Assembly (NCBI GenBank): GCA_017416845.1
Contig: JAFQBA010000009.1
Span: 1-32,469, forward strand
From: Clostridia bacterium
GTDB taxonomy: Bacteria; Bacillota; Clostridia; UMGS1810
Reading direction: 5' to 3'
DNA length: 32,469 nt
In this document: positions 1 through 6,160 of the stretch, piece by piece
Layout of the letters: every line of letters starts with the position of its first letter
Numbering within the stretch: position 1 is the first letter of the stretch
Translations under genes and position numbers: made by a program
Notes under the pieces: model-generated
The model's input: only the letters and a program-made list of their open reading frames with translations
What the model was told of the DNA's origin: nothing
Databases searched by the model: none

Positions 1-146
1 AAAACGATTGATAATCGTTTTTAGGCCGACGGTGCGAAGTCCGGTACCGAAATGCCGTGCATTTGGGTGGACAAGCACGGCATACGCGAAGCGTATGTGG
101 TACTGTTATCCGCATAAAGACACATCGTTTTGCGATGTGTTTTTTT
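1..146 (+). ncRNA. Candidate pseudoknotted structured RNA, copy 1
   Basis: Hand folding gives a consistent structure. A 5' hairpin pairs 1-8 with 14-21. An outer helix pairs GTGCG (32-36) with CGCAT (111-115). A second helix pairs CGGTACC (42-48) with GGTACTG (99-105). This encloses a perfect 9-bp hairpin (52-60 with 75-83, 14-nt loop) and a small GAA-loop hairpin (84-87 with 91-94). GGAC in the large loop (69-72) can pair with GTCC (39-42), making a pseudoknot. An intrinsic terminator (120-146) closes the unit. I do not recognise it as a named riboswitch or ribozyme class. The strand is inferred from the terminator. No promoter is visible because the window starts here. Confidence 0.6.
120..146 (+). 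terminator. Intrinsic terminator of RNA copy 1
   Basis: A perfect 8-bp stem ACACATCG/CGATGTGT (120-127 with 133-140) with a 5-nt loop is followed by a run of T residues to 146. The left arm and loop contain ATCGTTTT (124-131), which is also complementary to AAAACGAT at 1-8. Confidence 0.85.
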
Positions 147-184
147 GCTTTTAACAGGACTTGAAGCTTAAGAAGGTGGAGGGC

Positions 185-214
185 GTGAAGAAAACGATTG
201 ATAATCGTTTTTAG
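185..214 (+). other. Possible 9-codon mini-ORF running into RNA copy 2
   Basis: GTG at 185, with AAGG 8 nt upstream, reads MKKTIDNRF and stops at TAG 212-214. The same frame is open back to a stop just before 155. Translation would cover the 5' hairpin of copy 2 (191-211). The same codons, from K3 on, occur at the start of copy 1 with TAG at 22-24. This could be a leader peptide, the tail of a duplicated gene, or chance. Confidence 0.25.
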
Positions 215-335
215 GCCGACGGTGCGAAGTCCGGTACCGAAATGCCGTGCATTTGGGTGGACAAGCACGGCATACGCGAAGCGTATGTGGTACTGTTATC
301 CGCATAAAAACACATCGTTTTGCGATGTGTTTTTT
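191..335 (+). ncRNA. Candidate pseudoknotted structured RNA, copy 2
   Basis: This is the second copy of the unit at 1-146, with all proposed helices intact: 222-226 with 301-305, 232-238 with 289-295, 242-250 with 265-273, 274-277 with 281-284, and pseudoknot 229-232 with 259-262. Its terminator is at 310-335. The 44-nt spacer upstream has no convincing sigma-A promoter, so copy 2 may be made only by read-through of copy 1. The serine hydrolase gene downstream has its own promoter at 371-399, so direct cis-regulation of that gene is not required. Confidence 0.6.
310..335 (+). terminator. Intrinsic terminator of RNA copy 2
   Basis: The same 8-bp stem as in copy 1 (310-317 with 323-330) is followed by T residues to 335. 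It separates the RNA unit from the promoter at 371-399. Confidence 0.85.
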
Positions 336-370
336 GTTTTTCTTTTGTATGGTACACTAAATTTTTTGTG

Positions 371-399
371 TTGACATTCAAATTTTGAAATGATATAAT
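371..399 (+). promoter_or_regulatory. Sigma-A promoter of the serine hydrolase gene
   Basis: TTGACA (371-376) and TATAAT (394-399) are separated by exactly 17 nt, a perfect vegetative promoter. It lies 53 nt before the preferred start codon at 452. Confidence 0.9.
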
Positions 400-451
400 T
401 GTTCAAAATTAATAAATGGATTTTCGGATTGGTAAAAGGAAGTGGGATAAA

Positions 452-1930
452 ATGTATTTTAAAGAAGCATCACCCGAAAGTGTCGGTATCTCATCAAAAA
501 GAGTTTTAGATTTCATCAAAACCTTAGACAGCTACGGATTTTGTACTCATGATATAATAATGTCACGTGGAGACAAAATTTTTGCTGAGATGTATTATGC
601 ACCATTTCACAAAGATTATAAACATCGTATGTATTCGGTGAGCAAAAGCTTTGTATCAATAGCTCTCGGCATGGCAATGGAGGAGGGGCTTGTGTCATTG
701 GATGACAAGCTCACAGATTATTTTGAAGAGTATGTGACCGATCAGACTCCCATCCTTATCAAAGAAACAACAATCAAAGATATGCTTGTTATGGAAACAA
801 GCATTAGCGAGGGTATAGACTGGTTCAGTTCTGTGAAAGATGATAGATGTAATCTTTATTTTGAATCAAATCCAACCAAGGTTAACGGAACACTTTTTCA
901 TTATGACAGCCCGGCTTCTTTTATGCTTGGTGCCATTGTTGAAAAGGTCACAGGTAAACCGTTTCTCGAATATCTCAAAGAAAAAGCCCTGTGCGAAATA
1001 GGATTTTCAAAAGATGCCTATTCACTCAAGGCTCCCGGCGGATATTCCTGGGGAGATTCTGCCGTAATGTGCACTGCAAGGGATCTTCTTATTTTTGCCC
1101 GTTTTGTCATGAACAAGGGCGAGTGGCTCGGCAAAAAATATATGAAGTCTTCTTTTATCGAGGATGCCGTCAAAAGACAGGTATGCAACAATCTGAACGG
1201 TCACATGGGCGGTTATGGCGGTTACGGCTATGGTTATCAAATATGGAAAGCCCCTCGTGACGGATTTGCTTTTGTGGGTATGGGGGATCAGTTTGCCATA
1301 TGTGACACTGAAACCGATTTTATTTTTATTATTAATTCGGACAACCAGGGTAACACCGCAACAAGACCTATTCTTTATCACGAATTGTATAAGTCTATAA
1401 TACCAAATCTTGGTGAACCTATGTCCGAGGATGAAAGCTCCCTTGCGGAATTAAAAAAATATATGGCAAGTGCAAAGCTTTTTGCTCTCGAAGAGGTGAG
1501 AGACAATCCATTCATTAAGGATATAAACGATAAGACCTATATTCTTGATGAGAATCCAATGAACATCGAATATATAAAGCTCAGCTTTGAAGGGAAAAAG
1601 GGTACACTTTGCTACAAAAACAAGCAGGGCGAAAAAGAACTGGTTTTCGGAATCGGATACAATGAGTTCGGGAAATTTCCCGAGGAGGGATATTCCGACG
1701 AAGTGGGCACAGTGTTTGCACCCGGCAATTTTTATGAATGCGCCGCATCGGCAGACTGGGCAGAAGATAAAAAACTTCGAATAAAGGTTCAGATTATTGA
1801 TAAATATTTCGGTAATGGACTTTTTGTGTTGAGTTATAAAAACGACATGGTTACATTATCTATGATGTCTACTGCCGAAGCATTTATGCTTGAATACAGA
1901 GGAATTGCAACAGGAAGATTGCAACAGTAA
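452..1930 (+). CDS. Serine hydrolase, class C beta-lactamase-like family (PF00144 type)
   Basis: This 492-aa protein has the penicillin-binding/beta-lactamase fold signature. The SxxK motif is S62-V-S-K65 within YSVSKSFVS, a Y-D-S triad in FHYDSPAS fits the YxN/S element, and the Gly/Tyr-rich GYGYGYQIW followed by GMGDQFAI fits the third motif of esterase and EstB-like members. About 150 further residues follow the hydrolase domain. There is no signal peptide, so it is probably cytoplasmic. Family members hydrolyse esters, amides or D-peptides; the substrate cannot be read here. An upstream in-frame ATG at 416 has no ribosome-binding site and sits 16 nt after the -10 box. ATG 452 has AAGGAAGTGG upstream, so 452 is preferred. 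It is monocistronic: promoter at 371-399 and terminator at 1947-1987. Confidence 0.85.
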   Translation: MYFKEASPESVGISSKRVLDFIKTLDSYGFCTHDIIMSRGDKIFAEMYYAPFHKDYKHRMYSVSKSFVSIALGMAMEEGLVSLDDKLTDYFEEYVTDQTPILIKETTIKDMLVMETSISEGIDWFSSVKDDRCNLYFESNPTKVNGTLFHYDSPASFMLGAIVEKVTGKPFLEYLKEKALCEIGFSKDAYSLKAPGGYSWGDSAVMCTARDLLIFARFVMNKGEWLGKKYMKSSFIEDAVKRQVCNNLNGHMGGYGGYGYGYQIWKAPRDGFAFVGMGDQFAICDTETDFIFIINSDNQGNTATRPILYHELYKSIIPNLGEPMSEDESSLAELKKYMASAKLFALEEVRDNPFIKDINDKTYILDENPMNIEYIKLSFEGKKGTLCYKNKQGEKELVFGIGYNEFGKFPEEGYSDEVGTVFAPGNFYECAASADWAEDKKLRIKVQIIDKYFGNGLFVLSYKNDMVTLSMMSTAEAFMLEYRGIATGRLQQ

Positions 1931-1946
1931 AAAGTAAACAATAAAT

Positions 1947-1987
1947 AAATCAACGGGAATGCCAAAGCTTTGCATTCCCGTTGATTT
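1947..1987. terminator. Bidirectional terminator between convergent genes
   Basis: A 16-bp perfect inverted repeat pairs 1947-1962 with 1972-1987 across a 9-nt loop. It sits between the ends of the serine hydrolase gene (+) and the aldolase gene (-). T-rich flanks occur on both strands, so it probably ends both transcripts. Confidence 0.85.
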
Positions 1988-2004
1988 GTTGTATGTATAT
2001 AATA

Positions 2005-2769
2005 TTAAAGCTGAGATATGATGTTGTTAAAATACTGACCCAGTGCAATAACATCTGCACCAACATTAATAAAGTTGAAGCCTTCCTCGGCAAGGGAATC
2101 CTTGTTGGCAAGGCCGCCAACGGTTCCTGCCATTTTGCCGTGTTTTCTTGCGGTTTTAGCAACGAGCTTTCTGGCTTTTATGAGTTCTTCATCATTAAAT
2201 GCATTCGGTTTTCCCATGCCCTGACTGAAATCTGCAGGTCCAAAGAAAATCATGTCAATGCCGGGAAGTGCACAAATTTCTTCAAGTTCTACCATGGGTT
2301 CGGGGTCTTCAATCTGAATAACCGTGAAACGTTCTTCATTAGCCTGCTTGATGTAGTCATTTTCGTTAACCTGACAAAACTTACCGTCAGCATTTCCGCC
2401 GTCGAGGGGTCTTCTGCCGATTGGATGGAATTTTGAATAATACACAATTTCCTTTGCTTCTGCAAGGCTCATGAGGTGAGGCACCATAATGCCTGTGGAA
2501 TCTGCCTCAAGAGGACGAATGATGTCGGCATATTTTCCGCTTCTGGCAACTCTTGTCATAACATCACAGTCATAAATTTTGGCGGCTCTTATCATATTTT
2601 CCAAAATGCTGTAGTCGGAGGGAACATGCTCCATATCAATCCACAAGCAGTCAATTCCGCTCATTGCCGCAAGCTCTGCAACTCTGGGTTCGTTGAGGTT
2701 GAGCTTGAATGAATATGCAACCTTGCCTTCTTTAATCTTTTTAATAACCTTACTTTTTCTCATGTTCAT
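2005..2769 (-). CDS. HpcH/HpaI-type class II aldolase
   Basis: This 254-aa protein matches the HpcH/HpaI aldolase family (PF03328) in length and motifs: WIDMEH (D45, E47, H48) near the N-terminus, GIMVPHL at about 93-99, QIED (metal-binding Glu) near 152, and GPADFSQG with the second metal-binding Asp. Characterised members cleave 2-keto-3-deoxy acids such as 4-hydroxy-2-ketoheptanedioate or 2-keto-3-deoxyrhamnonate to pyruvate plus an aldehyde, using a divalent metal. Its ATG shares one base with the TAA of the upstream oxidoreductase gene (TAATG), with GAGGTAG inside that gene as ribosome-binding site, so the two are translationally coupled. A role in cleaving a keto-deoxy sugar acid derived from a uronate is inference from the neighbourhood. 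Confidence 0.88.
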   Translation of the reverse strand: MNMRKSKVIKKIKEGKVAYSFKLNLNEPRVAELAAMSGIDCLWIDMEHVPSDYSILENMIRAAKIYDCDVMTRVARSGKYADIIRPLEADSTGIMVPHLMSLAEAKEIVYYSKFHPIGRRPLDGGNADGKFCQVNENDYIKQANEERFTVIQIEDPEPMVELEEICALPGIDMIFFGPADFSQGMGKPNAFNDEELIKARKLVAKTARKHGKMAGTVGGLANKDSLAEEGFNFINVGADVIALGQYFNNIISQL

Positions 2770-3713
2770 TATTCTTCTACCTCTTTTCTGATTTCTTCAA
2801 GCATAACCTTTCTTCCGCCTTCTTCACGGCTTCTTATGCCTGCAATGATTATTTCCATAAGTTCAATTGTTTCGTCAAAAGGATATGGCTCTGTGCCGTA
2901 TTCAACAAAATCAACAAATTTGGTAAGCTGTGTTTTAAAAGCATAAAAGCTGTCTTTCATGGGAACACAAACCGAATCCTTTGTTCCGACAATCTTGAGC
3001 TGTGAGCCTGCCATATCATAGATGAGTGCAAGGTTTACATGGATTCCGTTTTTGTGCACAAGATGTAAAATATTGTTATTTTCATCGCCTGTGTTCTGAA
3101 CCGACACATATCCCGGACCTGTAATGCGATACACAGGTTCAAGTGCATGAATACCATAGCGTTCCCAAGATTTGTTCATGGTCATGTTGATGTAACGAAG
3201 CTCTCCAAGCTCATTTGTTGAAAGATAATAGGGGATGTATTCCTTAACATAACGCAGTGAACTTGATGAGAGGATTTTTGCTCCGTTTTTAACCCAGCCG
3301 ATAAATGTTTTTAGATCTTCAACATTATCTGCAAGCGGTTTGTCGATAAAAACAGGAAGTCCTGCTTCAACAAAGGGTTTTGCTCTCCACACATGTTCCC
3401 AGCCTTTGTCTGTGGCGATAATTACTGCGTCAACATTGCCGATAACATCTTCACACTTTTCAACGATTTTATCAATCTTTGAAGCTTTTGCAACCTTTAT
3501 TGCATCAGCCGGATCGTCTGTCCAAATGTGAGTTACTTTTGCACCTCTGATGCCAAAATTTTCGTCAGGTTCCTTTTCAAGATAACGGGGTATCACGGGA
3601 TAGCCGCAATCCTCCATTGCTTCTTTGTCATAGCCGTTAAACATGGCACTCCACGAATATGGATGTCCGTTCTGGTCAACCATGCCAAGCATTGCAATCT
3701 TTATATCCTTCAT
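2769..3713 (-). CDS. Gfo/Idh/MocA-family NAD(P)-dependent oxidoreductase
   Basis: This 314-aa protein shows an N-terminal Rossmann start (IKIAMLGMVDQNG), then DAVIIAT, and the family lysine motif in FIDKPLADN (equivalent of EKP), followed by the C-terminal alpha/beta substrate domain. Relatives oxidise or reduce sugars, inositols and sugar acids. The glycine motif is atypical (GMVDQNG, not GxGxxG), so cofactor handling may differ. A longer frame starts at 3731, but that ATG has no ribosome-binding site. ATG 3713 has AAAGGA 9 nt upstream and is preferred. A TATAAT-like -10 box is present on this strand at 3758-3753, with a poor -35. It forms an operon with the overlapping aldolase and is divergent from the AraC/NagA pair. 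Confidence 0.85.
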   Translation of the reverse strand: MKDIKIAMLGMVDQNGHPYSWSAMFNGYDKEAMEDCGYPVIPRYLEKEPDENFGIRGAKVTHIWTDDPADAIKVAKASKIDKIVEKCEDVIGNVDAVIIATDKGWEHVWRAKPFVEAGLPVFIDKPLADNVEDLKTFIGWVKNGAKILSSSSLRYVKEYIPYYLSTNELGELRYINMTMNKSWERYGIHALEPVYRITGPGYVSVQNTGDENNNILHLVHKNGIHVNLALIYDMAGSQLKIVGTKDSVCVPMKDSFYAFKTQLTKFVDFVEYGTEPYPFDETIELMEIIIAGIRSREEGGRKVMLEEIRKEVEE

Positions 3714-3730
3714 GTTGTTCAGTCCTTTCA

Positions 3731-3744
3731 TGGGTTTAAACCAA
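3731..3744. promoter_or_regulatory. Palindrome in the leader of the oxidoreductase-aldolase operon
   Basis: GGTTTAAACC (3733-3742) is a perfect 10-bp palindrome. It lies between the -10-like box (3753-3758) and the start codon (3713), where a repressor could block transcription. It could equally be chance in AT-rich DNA. Confidence 0.3.
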
Positions 3745-3840
3745 ATTAATTCATTATAATTCTAACACTTATATGTCTTTTGTGTAAACGAGCAACTTGG
3801 ACAAATTTGAAAATAAAAAGTCTCTTTTGGAAACTTTGTG

Positions 3841-3869
3841 TTGCATCTGTGCAGGATTTGATATATAAT
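3841..3869 (+). promoter_or_regulatory. Sigma-A promoter of the AraC-nagA-like operon
   Basis: TTGCAT (3841-3846) and TATAAT (3864-3869) are 17 nt apart, 33 nt before the GTG start of the regulator gene. Confidence 0.75.
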
Positions 3870-3901
3870 TAATTAAATGATAATGCAGGGAGGGTTAAAA
3901 T

Positions 3902-4807
3902 GTGAAAATTGTACCCCGTAAGTTCAAACTTGTGGCTGAAATTGAAAATGTGAAAATATTCATAAGCATGTTTGGCGGAATGTTCTATCATGAAGATGCA
4001 TATTCATCAACTCACAGTCACAACAGCTTTGAATTTCACTTTGTGCATGAGGGTGAATCGGTCATTGATGTCGGGTCCGAGAGGATTTATCTCAAAAGAA
4101 ATGATGCCTGCGTTGTTTCGCCAAATGTGATTCACACAACCATCCCCAAAACAGATAAACATCTTAAATCAACGTTTTGTTTCTCCTTTGAAAAAACAAA
4201 ACGAAAAACCAAAACAGATATGTACGAAGTTTTCACTTCGGAATTTGAGAAAATAGATAAAATCAGAAAAATTGAAAATGCCGAAAATTTTTTGTCGGAG
4301 CTTGGAATTTTGCTGACCACATTTCAGTCGGACGGCAGCTTTTCAGAGCAGAGAGCATCACTTACATTTTCACTTCTTATGCTAAACATTCTTGAAGAAA
4401 TCTCGGGCAAATATGAACAAAGAGATGAAGGGCTAAACATTTCCGACAGTCACACCGAACGAAATATCAGGCGAATTATGATTGAGGATTTTGTCAATGA
4501 GTATTATGATACCGACATAAGCATTAAATCCCTTGCAGATGCGCTTTTTTTAAGTGTAAAACAAACCGAGCGGGTTTTTAAAAAAGAAATGGGAATGAAT
4601 TTTAAAGCTTTTGTCAAAAAAATTCGCCTTGAATCGGCAATGTATTATCTGTCAAACAGTGATATGTCCGTTGAGGACATTGCCGAGAAGGCAGGGTATA
4701 AGTCCTATAACGGATTTTATAAACTGTTTTTAAACGAAATAGGATGCACACCAAACGAATTCAGAAAGCAATGCCGAAAAAAAGCATTGACAGAAGGTGA
4801 GAAATAA
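3902..4807 (+). CDS. AraC-family transcriptional regulator with N-terminal cupin sensor
   Basis: This 301-aa protein has an N-terminal cupin-like domain (HSHNSFEFHFVHEG, then SPNVIHTTIP, residues about 35-80) and a C-terminal AraC/XylS double helix-turn-helix (about 195-295, with ISIKSLADALFLS and MSVEDIAEKAGYKSYNGFYK). Such regulators bind a sugar in the cupin and usually activate adjacent catabolic genes. The start is GTG at 3902 with AGGGAGGG 7 nt upstream. An ATG at 3900 is followed at once by TGA, giving ATGTGA overlapping the GTG. The next gene starts one base after its stop, so the regulator is cotranscribed and coupled with the NagA-like gene. It probably also controls the divergent oxidoreductase-aldolase operon. 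Confidence 0.9.
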   Translation: MKIVPRKFKLVAEIENVKIFISMFGGMFYHEDAYSSTHSHNSFEFHFVHEGESVIDVGSERIYLKRNDACVVSPNVIHTTIPKTDKHLKSTFCFSFEKTKRKTKTDMYEVFTSEFEKIDKIRKIENAENFLSELGILLTTFQSDGSFSEQRASLTFSLLMLNILEEISGKYEQRDEGLNISDSHTERNIRRIMIEDFVNEYYDTDISIKSLADALFLSVKQTERVFKKEMGMNFKAFVKKIRLESAMYYLSNSDMSVEDIAEKAGYKSYNGFYKLFLNEIGCTPNEFRKQCRKKALTEGEK

Positions 4808-4808
4808 A

Positions 4809-5951
4809 ATGAAAACAGCAATTGAAAACGCCCATGTGGTTTTGGAAAACGGTATTATCCGTAATGGAGTAATAATAACCGATGATGGAATAATAAAGGA
4901 GTTTGGAACAAAAAAAGAAGTGTCAATTCCGGATGATGCACAATGCATAGATGTATGCGGTGCATATGTCGGACCGGGATTTGTGGATATTCATGTTCAT
5001 GGTGGCGGCGGATATAATGTTTGGGATAATCCCAAAAAGGTTGCCGCGTTTTTGCTTTCACACGGTGAAACAAGCATTTTGCCATCACCTCCGTATGAGT
5101 TAAACTGTGAGGAATATGTCTGTGCGGCAAAAACAATAGGATTGGCAATGAAAGAGTGTCCGAGCATTAAGGGAATGTATATGGAAGGACCATACATAAA
5201 TGTGAAATACGGGGCCTATGCTCACATTAATCCGTGGAGACACCCTATATCCAAAGATGATTATGCTAAAATTGTTGATGAAGCAGGAAAAGATGCAAAG
5301 GTGTGGGTTGTTGCACCGGAGAGAGAGGGCATAACAGAATTTATGGACTATGCCCGAAAGGTGAATCCCGATGTTGTTTTTGCAATTGGACACAGCGAAG
5401 CGACACCAATTCAAATAAGGAAACTCGGCAAATTCCGCCCGAAAATTCTCACCCATGCCATGAATGCTACGGGCAGGGGAGATGTCCCTTTGGGCACACG
5501 AGGCTACGGACCTGATGAATATTGCCTCAAAGAGAGTGAAATGTATGCCGAATTAATTAGCGATTCATGTTCAATTCATGTGCATTCCGAGCTTCAACAG
5601 CTCATTCTTCACTGCAAGGGTGTCGAAAAAGTTATTCTGATAACAGACAATATCCATAATGCAACTCCAACTCCGAAAGAATTTGCCCACATTGATGATT
5701 TGAATTTTGATGATTGCGGTTCTCTTTCGGGAAGCAGACTTACCATGGATCAGGCATGCAGAAACATAATGTGCTCCACAAACTGCGGAATTGCTCAGGC
5801 TTTTCTCATGGCATCGACCAATCCTGCAAAAGCAATCGCAATGGATGCTGAAATCGGCTCAATTGACATTGGAAAGCGAGCTGACCTGGTTTTTGTTGAT
5901 GACTGGTTTAATGTGAAAAAAGTTATGATTGGTGGCAGTTTCATAAAATAA
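4809..5951 (+). CDS. NagA-like N-acetylhexosamine-6-phosphate deacetylase (amidohydrolase superfamily)
   Basis: This 380-aa protein has the length and motifs of N-acetylglucosamine-6-phosphate deacetylase. H62 and H64 lie in VDIHVHGGG, E126 in MEGPYIN, H195 in IGHSEAT, H216 in LTHAMNAT, and D280 in LITDN, followed by GSRLTMDQA and a C-terminal GKRADLV segment. Family members remove acetate from GlcNAc-6-P in the cytoplasm. The THAMNATGRGD stretch differs from the usual THLxNAM, so the substrate may be another N-acetylated or related sugar phosphate. An in-frame GTG lies at 4797, but ATG 4809 has GAAGGTGAG upstream. No NagB deaminase is adjacent and the partner is an AraC-type regulator, which is less usual than GntR-type control. 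Confidence 0.82.
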   Translation: MKTAIENAHVVLENGIIRNGVIITDDGIIKEFGTKKEVSIPDDAQCIDVCGAYVGPGFVDIHVHGGGGYNVWDNPKKVAAFLLSHGETSILPSPPYELNCEEYVCAAKTIGLAMKECPSIKGMYMEGPYINVKYGAYAHINPWRHPISKDDYAKIVDEAGKDAKVWVVAPEREGITEFMDYARKVNPDVVFAIGHSEATPIQIRKLGKFRPKILTHAMNATGRGDVPLGTRGYGPDEYCLKESEMYAELISDSCSIHVHSELQQLILHCKGVEKVILITDNIHNATPTPKEFAHIDDLNFDDCGSLSGSRLTMDQACRNIMCSTNCGIAQAFLMASTNPAKAIAMDAEIGSIDIGKRADLVFVDDWFNVKKVMIGGSFIK

Positions 5952-5954
5952 AAC

Positions 5955-5995
5955 GCGTGTACCGTAAAAACAAATTTAGTTTTTACGGTACACGC
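5955..5995. terminator. Strong inverted repeat after the NagA-like gene
   Basis: A 17-bp perfect stem pairs 5955-5971 with 5979-5995 across a 7-nt loop, just after the stop at 5951. Flanks are T-rich mainly on the minus strand, so it may act in both directions between the convergent units. Confidence 0.75.
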
Positions 5996-6004
5996 ATTTA
6001 GCGT

Positions 6005-6100
6005 TTAAATAACAAAGCTTCCTACATATCCGAAGTCTTTTTTCAAAGGTGCGTTTTCATCTTTGAAAAACCCAAACGTTTCACTGTTTGCAACATACAT
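6005..6100 (-). pseudogene. Short orphan reading frame, possible C-terminal remnant of a lost gene
   Basis: In 5952-6160 one 31-codon frame runs from ATG at 6100 to TAA at 6005-6007 on the minus strand. It reads MYVANSETFG, then FFKDENAPLKKDFGYVG, ending SFVI. It opens only six codons further upstream, to a TGA, and has no ribosome-binding site. The composition looks protein-like rather than random, which suggests the tail of a degraded gene. The family is not recognised. A translated small protein is the alternative. Confidence 0.3.
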
Positions 6101-6160
6101 GTGTGAAAGTAAAATATTTCAATGTAATGATAAAGCGCTTTAATTCCATTGCAGTATTTT

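Larger units (their letters stand above)
1..336 (+). repeat. Tandem duplication of a ~146-nt structured unit, period 190
   Basis: Positions 1-146 recur at 191-335 with one substitution (G119 versus A309) and a T-run one base shorter in the second copy. A 44-nt spacer (147-190) separates them. Position 1 of the window coincides with the first base of the repeat, so the 5' limit of copy 1, and whether more copies lie upstream, cannot be seen. The near-identity points to recent duplication or gene conversion, or to a multicopy family. No gene longer than a mini-ORF lies in 1-415. Confidence 0.95.

Noticed and set aside
25..115. Cobalamin riboswitch, because of GGTGCGAAGTCCGGTAC
   Set aside because: The short stretch resembles part of the B12 core, but the rest of the conserved core (CCGCAACTG-type segment and B12 box) is missing and no cobalamin gene follows.
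1..336. CRISPR array
   Set aside because: Only two long units (~146 nt) with one 44-nt spacer and internal terminators; the repeat length and structure do not fit CRISPR, and no cas gene is present.
416..451. Upstream ATG as start of the serine hydrolase
   Set aside because: It has no ribosome-binding site and sits 16 nt after the -10 box, whereas ATG 452 has a clear Shine-Dalgarno sequence and begins the conserved domain.
6131..6142. Palindrome TAAAGCGCTTTA as a LacI-type operator or cre site
   Set aside because: It does not align with the cre consensus spacing and lies downstream of the hydrolase gene, not in a promoter; a 12-bp palindrome alone is weak evidence.
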